Below, piece after piece: positions 1 through 6,946 of a stretch of 11,177 bases of DNA. Every line of letters starts with the position of its first letter. Positions within the stretch are counted from its first letter, which is position 1. Both the position numbers and the translations under genes were made by a program. The stretch covers positions 1 through 11,177 of the forward strand of contig JAJUJN010000034.1 of assembly GCA_029265335.1 (NCBI GenBank), given 5' to 3'. Under the pieces are notes generated by a model that saw only the letters and a list, made by a program, of their open reading frames with translations, had not been told where the DNA came from and searched no databases. Origin of the DNA: Alcaligenaceae bacterium (GTDB lineage Bacteria; Pseudomonadota; Gammaproteobacteria; Burkholderiales; Burkholderiaceae_B).

Positions 1-51
1 AAAGCTCCAGTGATCGCAAGCAGTGCAATGCCACAAGGGCAATCGATTCAT
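1..51 (-). CDS. DUF35-type zinc-ribbon protein, N-terminal fragment (partial, runs off the window)
   Basis: Only the first 17 codons lie in the window, reading MNRLPLWHCTACDHWSF. The CxxC pair at residues 9 and 12, followed by an aromatic-rich stretch, matches the start of the rubredoxin-like zinc ribbon of DUF35/OB-fold proteins that partner thiolase-fold enzymes. The ATG overlaps the TGA of the upstream thiolase-like gene as ATGA (4 bases), and a strong AAGGAG sits 7 bases before it, so the start is well supported and translation is probably coupled. In known pairs the DUF35 subunit helps form the acyl-CoA site of the partner and is needed for activity. The OB fold and the second CxxC expected for the family would lie outside the window, so the family call rests on a short motif plus context. 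Confidence 0.7.
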   Translation of the reverse strand, partial: MNRLPLWHCTACDHWSF

Positions 52-1199
52 GGTTCTACTCCTTGCAAGACGGCAGCATTGGCGCACATGCCATAGCGAT
101 ACTCGACCATGCCATAGCCGGCTACCACGCCCCACTCCGCGCGAGGCAGCTGACGCTCGCCAGCCTGATTCAGAAGGTGCCGACACACCTCCACCAAGCC
201 GTGCATGCCGCCAGCCACGCCGGCCTGACCCGCCGACAGCATGCCCCCCGACAGGTTGCAAGGCAGCTGCCGCGACACCAGACGCTCCTGAATGAAGCCC
301 GACACATCGCCGTCCGGCACGAAACCAAGGTCGATCAGTTGCGCCAGCACCATCGCGGGATAGTCGTCGTAAATACCCGCCACGTGAATGTCTTCGGGCC
401 CGATTCCGGCTTCTTGCCAGAGTCTGTCAGCGACATGCACCAGTCCGGTGTGCAAGCCGTCGCCTTCCTGGTGATCGTGGTTATGCTGAGCCTGCAAAGC
501 CCGGATGCGAACGGCGCGCGAGTATTCTTGCGCCCGATGCGCAGCCATGAGCACGACGGCGTTGGCGCCGGCCACCACCGGCACACAATCGTACAGACCG
601 AGAGGGTCGGCCACCAGCGGCGCGGCCAGATAATCGTCGAGCGACATGGGTTGGCGATAAACGGCCCCGGGGTTGCGCGCCGCATTTTCGCGCTGCAACA
701 CCACCAGGCGTCCGTAATCTTCACGGCTCAGCCCATAGCGCTTCATCTGACGCTGCGTGAGCATAGCAAACACCGCGTTGGGGCCGCCGTATTCCAAAGG
801 CGCCAGCCAGTCGCGGGTGGTGGCGTTGTATTCGGTCGTGAGCCGAGTGAAGTCGGCGGGGCCCATCACGTCGCCGGCCGCCACTACGATCACCTCGGCG
901 TCACCAGCCTCGATCGCCCTTCTGGCATGTTGCAGCACGTTGAGGGCGCTGGCGCCGCCGTTGCCGTCATCCATGATCCAGCGCGGTTTGATGCCCATCG
1001 ACCAGGCTAGATCAATGGCCCGGTCGGGTGCGTGGCTGAACGAACACACCCCCAGGCCATCTACAGCCTGCACCGAGATATCGGCTTCGTCGAGCACCTG
1101 GCCTACGGCCCGGGCCAGCCAATCGGCGGTGGTGCCTTCGGCCCGGCGCTGATAAGTGACTTCGGTGGCGCCCACGATATGAGCTTCAGTGCGAGCCAT
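48..1199 (-). CDS. SCP-x/thiolase-fold protein lacking catalytic cysteines (lipid-transfer-protein or aldolase type)
   Basis: The 383-residue protein from ATG at 1199 has the thiolase fold: the N-terminal half carries a GDAEVIVVAAGD strand (residues 99-110), and the C-terminal half carries YDDYPAMVLAQLIDLGF (277-293) and NLSGGMLSAGQAG (315-327), typical of SCP-x/Ltp lipid-transfer thiolases. The nucleophile cysteine of true thiolases aligns with glycine in GNGGASAL (79-86). The GH histidine motif is GQ (324-325), and the C-terminal CxG motif is AGYG (360-363). Claisen cleavage by the classical mechanism is therefore unlikely. Cys-less relatives such as Ltp2 act with a DUF35 partner as retro-aldolases on steroid side-chain acyl-CoAs, and such a partner follows here by ATGA overlap. 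A TTG at 1220 extends the frame, but GGAGG 5 bases before the 1199 ATG favours the shorter form. The substrate is unknown. Confidence 0.85.
   Translation of the reverse strand: MARTEAHIVGATEVTYQRRAEGTTADWLARAVGQVLDEADISVQAVDGLGVCSFSHAPDRAIDLAWSMGIKPRWIMDDGNGGASALNVLQHARRAIEAGDAEVIVVAAGDVMGPADFTRLTTEYNATTRDWLAPLEYGGPNAVFAMLTQRQMKRYGLSREDYGRLVVLQRENAARNPGAVYRQPMSLDDYLAAPLVADPLGLYDCVPVVAGANAVVLMAAHRAQEYSRAVRIRALQAQHNHDHQEGDGLHTGLVHVADRLWQEAGIGPEDIHVAGIYDDYPAMVLAQLIDLGFVPDGDVSGFIQERLVSRQLPCNLSGGMLSAGQAGVAGGMHGLVEVCRHLLNQAGERQLPRAEWGVVAGYGMVEYRYGMCANAAVLQGVEP
59..64 (-). promoter_or_regulatory. Ribosome binding site of the DUF35-type gene
   Basis: The minus strand reads AAGGAG here, with 7 bases to the ATG at 51. 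It lies inside the last codons of the upstream thiolase-like gene. It decides that a second gene starts at this stop codon even though only 51 bases of it are visible. Confidence 0.7.
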
Positions 1200-1271
1200 G
1201 TGCGCCTCCACTCCCATCAACGGCGAGCGCTTTCTCTTCGAGGGGGCTGCGCAGGCCCGTTGCCAGGCGGT

Positions 1272-2873
1272 TCAACGTTTCACCTGATAGCCGGCGGCCT
1301 CGCGGTCCCACGTGGTTTCCGTGACACCTCGTTCGCGCAGTTTGTATTTCTGCACCTTGCCGTTCTCGGTGGTGGGCAGCGCGTCCAGAAATTCGACAAA
1401 GCGCGGGATCGAAAAGTAGGTGACCCGGGTTTCGCAATGCTGCATCAGTTCTTCCGGCGTCATGCTGTGCCCTTCGCGCAGCACGATGGCGGCCATGACT
1501 TCATCTTCGGCCAACTCCGACTCCACCGCAAAAACAGCGACATTGGAAATTGCCGGGTGTGTGAGGATAGCTTGCTCGACTTCGTACGACGAGATGTTTT
1601 CGCCACGGCGGCGGATGCTGTCTTTGATGCGATCGAGGAAGCGGAAATAACCGTCGCTCTCGCGCACCACGCGGTCGCCCGTGTGAAACCACAGATTGCG
1701 CCAGGCCTCGACGGTTTTTTCGGGCATGCCGAAGTATCCCAACGAAAAGGCGTAAGGATCGAGCGAGCGCACCAGCAGTTCGCCTGGGGTGCCATCGGGC
1801 ACGGGTTCGTCGTTTTCGTCGACCACCATCACGTCGAAGCGTCCCGTGGGTTTGCCCATGTAGCCCGGACGCTGTTCGTGCAAGCCATTGCCCATGATGT
1901 GGTTGGTCTCGGTAGAACCGTAGCCGTCGAGCAAACCGATGCCGCAGCGCTCCTGAAATTGCACGGTGAGGTCGCCGGGTACGCCGGGTGCAAGCGCAAT
2001 GCGCACCTTGTGCTCGCGCTCCTGCGGCTTGATTTCCTGGGAGAGCAGCATGGGCACCATGGCGCCCAACAGATACGTGATGGTGGCATCATGACGAATC
2101 AGGCGCTCGAAGAACTGGCTCACCGAGAAGCGCTCTTCTACCACGATGGTGGCGCCAAACAACATGGCCTGGAACATCGCGTTCAAGGCATTGGTGTGGA
2201 ACAAGGGCAGCGTGGTATGGAGCACATCGCCGGAGGTCACACCCAGCTTGCTGCCGGTGAAAATGCCCCACCAATAGAATTGGGCATGAGGGCATACCAC
2301 CCCCTTCGACGGGCCGGAAGTGCCCGAGGTGTAGAGAATGGCGAGAGGGTCACCAGGCTGGCTGGCGTAGGCCGGCATCGGTTCGGCGCCCGGAGCCGGC
2401 ATGGCCTTCGCGGTTACGCCCTCGGCCGGCGACTCACCCTCGCCATCGAGCACCCAGAGCTGCTCCAGGGCCAACTCCGACCAGCGCAGATGCTGCAACG
2501 ACGGCCACAGGGCCTGCTCGATCACCATCAGCTGCGCGCCCGAGTTGTTGAGAATGTGCTGCAATTGCTCGCCACGCGACGCCGTGTTGATGGGCACCGC
2601 AATGGCGCCCATCCAGCCGCAGGCCAGCGCGACTTCCAGGAACTCGGCACGGTTGCCCACCAGCAGAGCCACCCGGTCGCCGCGCGTGACGCCCGCAGCT
2701 TGCAAGGCCGTGGCGCGCCGGGCCACGGCGTCCTGTAATTGGGCCACCGTGAAATCCTTGCCGCTGATATGCACCAGAGTGCGTTCGGGCGCGGTATCGG
2801 CGCGCCATTGCAGAAGGCCCGGAAGCGTGCGCTGCGAACTGGGCAGGTGGTGAGGGTCGTGGACCAAAGACAT
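1272..2873 (-). CDS. Acyl-CoA ligase (class I adenylate-forming enzyme, CaiC/fatty-acyl-CoA synthetase-like)
   Basis: This 533-residue enzyme should activate a carboxylic acid to an acyl-adenylate and then to an acyl-CoA, in the cytoplasm. All core motifs are present: the ATP-binding loop YTSGTSGPSKG (181-191), GYGSTETN (317-324), HTGD with the ribose-binding Asp (397-400), the hinge DRIKDSIRRRGENIS (414-428), and the C-terminal catalytic lysine in NGKVQKYKL (Lys506). Full length is normal for the family. A TTG at 2885 would add four residues. The ATG at 2873 is preferred because GGAGA stands 7 bases before it, and that same TTGGAGA overlaps the longer start. The thiolase-like gene follows after 72 bases on the same strand, so the ligase probably supplies the CoA ester for the thiolase-like/DUF35 pair. 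The general resemblance is to crotonobetaine/carnitine-type ligases, but the substrate cannot be read from sequence. Confidence 0.93.
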   Translation of the reverse strand: MSLVHDPHHLPSSQRTLPGLLQWRADTAPERTLVHISGKDFTVAQLQDAVARRATALQAAGVTRGDRVALLVGNRAEFLEVALACGWMGAIAVPINTASRGEQLQHILNNSGAQLMVIEQALWPSLQHLRWSELALEQLWVLDGEGESPAEGVTAKAMPAPGAEPMPAYASQPGDPLAILYTSGTSGPSKGVVCPHAQFYWWGIFTGSKLGVTSGDVLHTTLPLFHTNALNAMFQAMLFGATIVVEERFSVSQFFERLIRHDATITYLLGAMVPMLLSQEIKPQEREHKVRIALAPGVPGDLTVQFQERCGIGLLDGYGSTETNHIMGNGLHEQRPGYMGKPTGRFDVMVVDENDEPVPDGTPGELLVRSLDPYAFSLGYFGMPEKTVEAWRNLWFHTGDRVVRESDGYFRFLDRIKDSIRRRGENISSYEVEQAILTHPAISNVAVFAVESELAEDEVMAAIVLREGHSMTPEELMQHCETRVTYFSIPRFVEFLDALPTTENGKVQKYKLRERGVTETTWDREAAGYQVKR

Positions 2874-2924
2874 GAGTTTCTCCAAGCTGCCCCGACAGAC
2901 GGCGGAGGCAGATAAGCGATCAAA

Positions 2925-2948
2925 AGTATACAGCTCTAGGAGTATACT
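2925..2948. promoter_or_regulatory. Repeated AGTATAC element, possible operator over the -10 region
   Basis: AGTATAC at 2925-2931 is repeated directly at 2941-2947. Because GTATAC is self-complementary, the same bases also form an inverted repeat, AGTATAC (2925-2931) and GTATACT (2942-2948), with a 10-base spacer. It is AT-rich within GC-rich surroundings and covers the predicted -10 box and start site, where a repressor would block transcription. TetR- or GntR-type regulators commonly control such catabolic operons, but no regulator gene lies in the window, so the binding protein is unknown. Confidence 0.4.
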
Positions 2949-2970
2949 GTTTTGCTCAGGAAAAACTCAA
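2942..2970 (-). promoter_or_regulatory. Candidate sigma-70 promoter of the ligase-thiolase-DUF35 operon
   Basis: On the minus strand TTGAGT (2965-2970) is followed after 18 bases by TATACT (2942-2947). The -10 box matches consensus at 5 of 6 positions and the -35 box at 4 of 6. A start site near 2935 would leave a leader of about 60 bases before the ATG at 2873. A second TATACT copy at 2925-2930 makes the exact box uncertain. Confidence 0.45.
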
Positions 2971-3000
2971 CGACGGGTTATCACCTGCAAAAACAATGGC

Positions 3001-3963
3001 TTACAGATTTTTAACAGCATGCTCTTCGAACCAGCGCGCGCGGCGTGACGCGGGAGGAGGCTCGGGTTGGGTCGCCAGCCATTGCTCGATGGCCCGCGTG
3101 CGAGGGTAAAGCCCGGCAAGGTTCGCAATCTGGATGGCCAGGCCGGGGCGGGCATTCAACTCCAGCAATAACGGCCCGCGGTCGCGGTCCAGAATGATAT
3201 CCACGCCCAGATAGTCCAAGCCCGTGAGCTCCTGGCATCGGGCCGCGAGCTCGAGCTGTTGCGACCAATGCGGGATTGCGTGGCCGGCCACGGCGGCACC
3301 GGTATCAGGATGCTGCTTGATGCGCTCCTGAAACCAGACGCCGTCGGTAGTGACGCCGGTGACCAGGTCTACCCCCGCACCGATGGCGCCCTGATGCAAG
3401 TTGGCCTTGCCGTCGGATTGCCGGGTGGGCAGGCGCACCATCGCCATGGCCGGGCACCCCCGATAAACAATGAGCCGGATATCGGGCACACCCTGGTGGC
3501 TGATACTTTCGAAGACGTCGCTGAACCGAATACGCTGCTCGATCATGGCCACATCGGGCTGCCCGCCCAGCGAGTAGGCGCCGCTCAGGATGTTGCTGAT
3601 GTGGTGCTCGATATCCTCGAGGCGCATCAAGCGCCCACTCGAGCGGCGGAACCGATGGTTCTGGCGACCTTCGATCACGATAATGCCGTTGCCGCCACTG
3701 CCGTGCACCGGCTTGATCACGAAATCGCCGTGGCCTTCAAGGATCTGTTGTAGCTGGCGGATATCGTGATGGGTGCGGATTTCGCCATAGAGCTCCGGCA
3801 CCGCCACGCCGGCCGCTTGCGCCAGCCGCTTGGTGAGGAGTTTGTCGTCGACCAGCGGAAAGCGCCGACGCGGGTTGTGCTCAGCGATGAATTCGCCATT
3901 GCGCGCGTTCATTCCCACCACGCCGCGACGCCGGAGTTGAGCGGGGGTGACAAACCACGACAT
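3001..3963 (-). CDS. RimK-like ATP-grasp ligase (alpha-L-glutamate ligase-related)
   Basis: The 320-residue protein belongs to the ATP-grasp carboxylate-amine ligases, which join an acyl-phosphate to an amine using ATP. The ATP-binding lysine and glycine loop are in FVIKPVHGSGGNGI (81-94, Lys84). PDIRLIVYRG (160-169) is the conserved central strand. GVDIILDRDRG (253-263) and LLLELNARPGL (265-275) hold the Mg-binding Glu268 and Asn270. It is closest to RimK, which adds glutamates to ribosomal protein S6, but lacks the usual RimK N-terminal domain, as in the RimK-related group found next to 7TM pseudo-transglutaminases. No signal peptide or membrane helix is seen, so it is cytoplasmic. The start has AGAGG 6 bases upstream. 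The 7TM gene stops 3 bases before this ATG, which points to coupled translation as the last gene of a three-gene operon. The amino acid added and the target are unknown. Confidence 0.88.
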   Translation of the reverse strand: MSWFVTPAQLRRRGVVGMNARNGEFIAEHNPRRRFPLVDDKLLTKRLAQAAGVAVPELYGEIRTHHDIRQLQQILEGHGDFVIKPVHGSGGNGIIVIEGRQNHRFRRSSGRLMRLEDIEHHISNILSGAYSLGGQPDVAMIEQRIRFSDVFESISHQGVPDIRLIVYRGCPAMAMVRLPTRQSDGKANLHQGAIGAGVDLVTGVTTDGVWFQERIKQHPDTGAAVAGHAIPHWSQQLELAARCQELTGLDYLGVDIILDRDRGPLLLELNARPGLAIQIANLAGLYPRTRAIEQWLATQPEPPPASRRARWFEEHAVKNL

Positions 3964-3966
3964 CGC

Positions 3967-5493
3967 TCACCTCTCTCCCAGGGCCCGAAAGCGTATCAGC
4001 TCCGATAAGCGGTAGCCCGTATAACGGCCCAAGAGCAGCATCAGCGCCAGCACCACCAAGATCCATTCGGGGAACAGAAAGAACCAGTGCTCCACCCATG
4101 GGTTGATGAGCACCAGATAACTGGCAATGGCCACCACCAGGCTGCCCACGCCTTGCTGAATGGCCTCCGCCGCGCCGTGCTCTTCCCACACGATGGACAT
4201 GCGCTCGATGGTCATGGCCAACACAATGATGGGAAACAGACCAAGCGACAGGCCCGCGCGCACATCGAGGTGATACGACAGCACGGTGATCGCCGCCATC
4301 AGCAGCACCACAATCGTGACCACCGCCGCGAGCCGTGGCACCAGCAACAGCTTGAGGTGCTCCAGATAGAACCGCAAGGCCAGGCCCAGCGCCACGATCA
4401 TTGAGAACAAAATGGCGCCGCTCAGCAGCTGTGTCTCGCGGAACGACAAGGCAATAAGCACCGGCATGAAGGTGCCGAAAGTCTGAATTCCCACCACGTT
4501 GCGCAAGAACACGATGATGAGGGTGCCCAAGGGAATGAGAAGCAGAATGCGATAAGTGTTCTGCACCTGCACGGGAGTTTCGAGCAGCGAGAACTCCACC
4601 AACCGCGACTCATGCGCTTCAGCCGCCTCGCTGGCCGCCACCAGGGCATCGATATGTGTGCGCGAAACCGCCCAGCGCAGCTCGGCATCACCGGCGCGCT
4701 CCAGGCTGAGCGGCGAGCTTTCGTCGCCTATCCACCACACCAGGAAATCGTCGGGATAGCCGCGTTCGCCGGTCACCGGGTCGAGCGGCACCCAGCGTTG
4801 GGTGTTGTGATATTCGATCCACGGCACGGTTTCGGTGCGCTGACTGCGATCGATCAGGGTAAAGCCATGCACCACGCGCGCCGGAATACGTGCGCCCGCC
4901 AACAAGTCCACGATCAGCCGCGCACGCTCATTGGGCGTTACCTGGCGCGATAAAAAAGCTGCCACGTTCTCGTTGGGCTCGGCACGATTCACCTCGGTCA
5001 CCAGCAGGCTGGCGAAGGAGTCGATATCGGCCGACCGACTGCGAATGTCGTCGAGCATGGCCTCGGCGGCGGCGGCCAGCGCCGGCTCCAGATCTGGCGG
5101 ATCCGCCGGGCCCGGGTATTCCGACAGCAAATCGGTGCTGCCGGTGGGCCTTACCTGTACGCGATAGTAGAGACTCTGCCGCGAGGTACCCGGCCGGCGC
5201 TGAGTCCAGATGGCACGACGCTGGCCATCGTGAATCGATGTGGTCAAGCCGTATCCCCGCGAAATAAAGCTTTCGTCGAGGATGGTGAAGCCCGGAGGTT
5301 GATCGGGCAACAGCAATTCTGCCCGGACTGATCCGCCACTGGGCGTGAAATCCACTGTTGCTTCCACCGTCCAGGTGGTGACTTCCGCCTGCGGCGAGAG
5401 CGGAAATTTCAATACGGCGACTTTGTAATAGAAAATCGATAGGGCGATGGCCAACAGCGCCAGCACCAGCAACGAAAGATGCAAACGTTTCAT
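3967..5493 (-). CDS. Membrane protein: inactive transglutaminase-like domain fused to seven transmembrane helices
   Basis: From the ATG at 5493 the protein has 508 residues: an N-terminal membrane anchor (about 6-24), a soluble region facing the periplasm by inference, a transglutaminase-like core (about 180-250), and seven hydrophobic helices near 313-335, 338-352, 356-377, 385-409, 414-432, 448-465 and 470-489. The core keeps the family signature GARIPARVVHGF and the WVPLDP strand with its Asp, but the HAW histidine region reads VPW, and the whole protein contains no cysteine, so transglutaminase or protease chemistry is impossible. This matches the known family of inactive transglutaminases fused to 7TM. 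A role as ligand or peptide sensor, or as a scaffold between the exported protease and the cytoplasmic ATP-grasp enzyme, is inference. A TTG at 5538 could add 15 residues, but it lacks a ribosome site. The chosen ATG has only a distant AAGGGG, so initiation may be weak. Confidence 0.87.
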   Translation of the reverse strand: MKRLHLSLLVLALLAIALSIFYYKVAVLKFPLSPQAEVTTWTVEATVDFTPSGGSVRAELLLPDQPPGFTILDESFISRGYGLTTSIHDGQRRAIWTQRRPGTSRQSLYYRVQVRPTGSTDLLSEYPGPADPPDLEPALAAAAEAMLDDIRSRSADIDSFASLLVTEVNRAEPNENVAAFLSRQVTPNERARLIVDLLAGARIPARVVHGFTLIDRSQRTETVPWIEYHNTQRWVPLDPVTGERGYPDDFLVWWIGDESSPLSLERAGDAELRWAVSRTHIDALVAASEAAEAHESRLVEFSLLETPVQVQNTYRILLLIPLGTLIIVFLRNVVGIQTFGTFMPVLIALSFRETQLLSGAILFSMIVALGLALRFYLEHLKLLLVPRLAAVVTIVVLLMAAITVLSYHLDVRAGLSLGLFPIIVLAMTIERMSIVWEEHGAAEAIQQGVGSLVVAIASYLVLINPWVEHWFFLFPEWILVVLALMLLLGRYTGYRLSELIRFRALGER

Positions 5494-5553
5494 GGGGCGC
5501 GGCGCACCCCTTCGGGCCGGTGACGGTGCCGAAGACAACGACGCGCTGCGGGC

Positions 5554-6249
5554 TTACTCATCTTCGGTGTCGCCCTCATCGTTTTCAAGGTGTTCGTCTG
5601 CCGCTTCGTGTTCTTCAGCATCGTTCTCTTCGTTGTGAGCCTGTTTGATGGAATCTTCGATTTCCGCTGTGAGTCGCCCACCTTCGGGAACCTCATTGGC
5701 TTCGGCTGGGCAATCAGGCTCGTGCAAATGCCGCTCACCCGGATCCACCAACAGGGCATGTTCCATATGATTGCGGCCCACCAGCAATTGGTAGGTGAGT
5801 TCGCTGCGATCCGCCAGCGAAACCTCTTCAACGCGGTAGTGGCCGGCCACACACAGCCCCAGCTTCACCACATAACGCTCTTGGTGGTTGCCACTGTGGC
5901 GCAGGATGCGCACCTTGCGCTCCAGCGGGTAGGCGAGCGCGATGCGCTCTTCGTCGTCGTTCGGGTCGACGATCTCGAAATGCACCCAATCGTTGCCCTC
6001 ATGCTCGAACAGCTCCAGATCCAGCGCGTTCAACGAGGATAACCCTGCCCCGGTGTCGAGCCTGCCATCCAGCTTGATGTCCGTGCCCGCGATCTGTACT
6101 TGCTCCACATATCCGGCAACGTTCAGGCTGCGCGGACTATCGTCTTTGGCCACAGCGGCCCCCAGCGCCAGGCAAAACCAGCTGGCCAGACCAAACCAGC
6201 CAGCCCACACGCTGGCACGGTGACGCTTTTGAAATATCGGTGAATTCAC
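5554..6249 (-). CDS. Exported retropepsin-like aspartic protease (Zn_protease/RimB-like family) with acidic C-terminal tail
   Basis: The 231-residue protein has the retropepsin active-site triad DTG at residues 65-67 (LDGRLDTGAGLSS), as in the family once called ATP-dependent zinc proteases, and the later conserved LLVGRNHMEHALLVDP (155-170). One DTG per chain implies that the active enzyme is a homodimer. The N-terminus is a Sec signal peptide: basic KRHR (8-11), a hydrophobic core, and a likely cut after AVA (32-34), so it acts in the periplasm. The last 36 residues (196-231) contain 18 Asp/Glu. The start is GTG at 6249, supported by GGAG 7 bases upstream. An upstream GTG at 6288 extends the frame but would bury the signal peptide and lies upstream of the candidate transcription start. 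It is first in the operon with the 7TM protein (60-base gap) and ATP-grasp ligase. RimB, a relative, trims glutamates added by RimK. Confidence 0.88.
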   Translation of the reverse strand: MNSPIFQKRHRASVWAGWFGLASWFCLALGAAVAKDDSPRSLNVAGYVEQVQIAGTDIKLDGRLDTGAGLSSLNALDLELFEHEGNDWVHFEIVDPNDDEERIALAYPLERKVRILRHSGNHQERYVVKLGLCVAGHYRVEEVSLADRSELTYQLLVGRNHMEHALLVDPGERHLHEPDCPAEANEVPEGGRLTAEIEDSIKQAHNEENDAEEHEAADEHLENDEGDTEDE

Positions 6250-6254
6250 AATGA

Positions 6255-6260
6255 CTCTCC
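6255..6260 (-). promoter_or_regulatory. Ribosome binding site fixing the GTG start of the retropepsin-like gene
   Basis: The minus strand reads GGAGAG here, 5 bases before GTG at 6249 (7 from the GGAG core). No comparable site precedes the longer GTG at 6288. It supports the start that places the signal peptide at the very N-terminus. Confidence 0.6.
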
Positions 6261-6272
6261 ATCTGACGCGGC

Positions 6273-6301
6273 ATTTTGTCAGAATCACGTAAGCATGTCG
6301 A
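6273..6301 (-). promoter_or_regulatory. Candidate sigma-70 promoter of the protease-7TM-ligase operon
   Basis: On the minus strand TCGACA (6296-6301, 5 of 6 to TTGACA) is followed after 17 bases by CAAAAT (6273-6278, 4 of 6 to TATAAT). Transcription would begin near 6266, giving a short leader to the GTG at 6249. It is a pattern match only. It lies in a 177-base divergent gap shared with the DUF3617 gene. Confidence 0.35.
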
Positions 6302-6329
6302 ACCGATGAGGCTTACCCCTCGAAATCAA

Positions 6330-6339
6330 CGTGGCCACG
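6330..6339. other. Perfect 10-base palindrome in the divergent gap
   Basis: CGTGGCCACG is fully self-complementary and lies between the divergent protease operon and the DUF3617 gene, outside both coding regions. It could be a regulator site, but in GC-rich DNA a palindrome of this size can occur by chance. No second copy was noticed in the window. Confidence 0.2.
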
Positions 6340-6426
6340 CTCGCCAGCATGCGATTACCCTGCCCGCTGAAAGTTCCAACGCCTGCCGTGCATTCTGCCT
6401 GGCAGCCCCGCTTATGGAGACAACCC

Positions 6427-6927
6427 ATGTTGCACAGACTCGCGAGCATTTTCGCTTTGGCGACCGCCGTTGTGGTAACACCCGCCCAGGCCCAGGAGAT
6501 CGATCCCGGCCTCTGGGAAATGACCAACGATTTCGACATTCCCGGCTTGCAAGACCAGATGGCGCAGATACGCGCCGCGATGGAAAACGTACCGCCCGAG
6601 CTGCGCGCACAAATGGAAGCTCAGATGGCCCAGGCAGGGGTGGGCATGATGGGCGACGGCAGCCTGCAGGTTTGCATTACCCCCGAGGAAGCCGCTGCCG
6701 GCGTCGTCGAAGAGGGACACACCGAAGATGGCTGCACCCACTACGACGTCAAACATGACAGGAAAAAAGTGAGCGGTCGCCTTAAATGCGAAGGCGGCGA
6801 GACCGGCACTTTCGAGGTTCTCTTACACGACCGCCGCCATTTCGAATCGACCACTACGCTGGAAATGCCGCAAGGCACCCACCGCATCCAAACCACCGCC
6901 CGCTGGCTGGGCCCCGACTGCAACTGA
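6427..6927 (+). CDS. DUF3617-family periplasmic protein
   Basis: The 166-residue protein starts with a clear Sec signal peptide (MLHRLASIFALATAVVVTPAQAQ, cut after AQA near residue 22) followed by EIDPGLWEMT, the PGLWE hallmark at the mature N-terminus of DUF3617 proteins. Four cysteines follow the domain pattern: VCITPEEA, DGCTHYDVK, LKCEGG and GPDCN at the C-terminus, so two periplasmic disulfides are plausible. A Met/Gln/Ala-rich helix (about 46-75) separates the start from the cysteine core. The ATG at 6427 is chosen because GGAGA stands 6 bases before it. The frame is open upstream to 6331, but those residues do not look like part of the protein. It is divergent from the protease operon. 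The function of the family is unknown, and no pathway is suggested by the neighbours. Confidence 0.87.
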   Translation: MLHRLASIFALATAVVVTPAQAQEIDPGLWEMTNDFDIPGLQDQMAQIRAAMENVPPELRAQMEAQMAQAGVGMMGDGSLQVCITPEEAAAGVVEEGHTEDGCTHYDVKHDRKKVSGRLKCEGGETGTFEVLLHDRRHFESTTTLEMPQGTHRIQTTARWLGPDCN

Positions 6928-6946
6928 GACCCGACACGGCTATCTC

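Noticed and set aside
63..1010. A 315-codon open frame on the plus strand, antisense to the thiolase-like gene
   Set aside because: The opposite strand codes for a clear thiolase-fold protein in an operon. This frame has shadow-type composition and no motif.
1032..2738. A 568-codon open frame on the plus strand, antisense to the ligase gene
   Set aside because: It lies opposite a full-length ligase with every family motif, shows His/Arg/Gly-rich low-quality composition and no recognisable domain. Such long antisense frames are common with GC-rich codon use.
48..2970. Calling the left operon a standard beta-oxidation thiolase operon
   Set aside because: The thiolase-fold protein lacks the required catalytic cysteines and GH motif, and no dehydrogenase or hydratase is present in the window.
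2950..2992. Imperfect inverted repeat TTTTGCTCAGG / CCTGCAAAA as a terminator for the ATP-grasp gene
   Set aside because: The stem needs a two-base bulge, has a 23-base loop and few G-C pairs, and overlaps the better supported ligase promoter.
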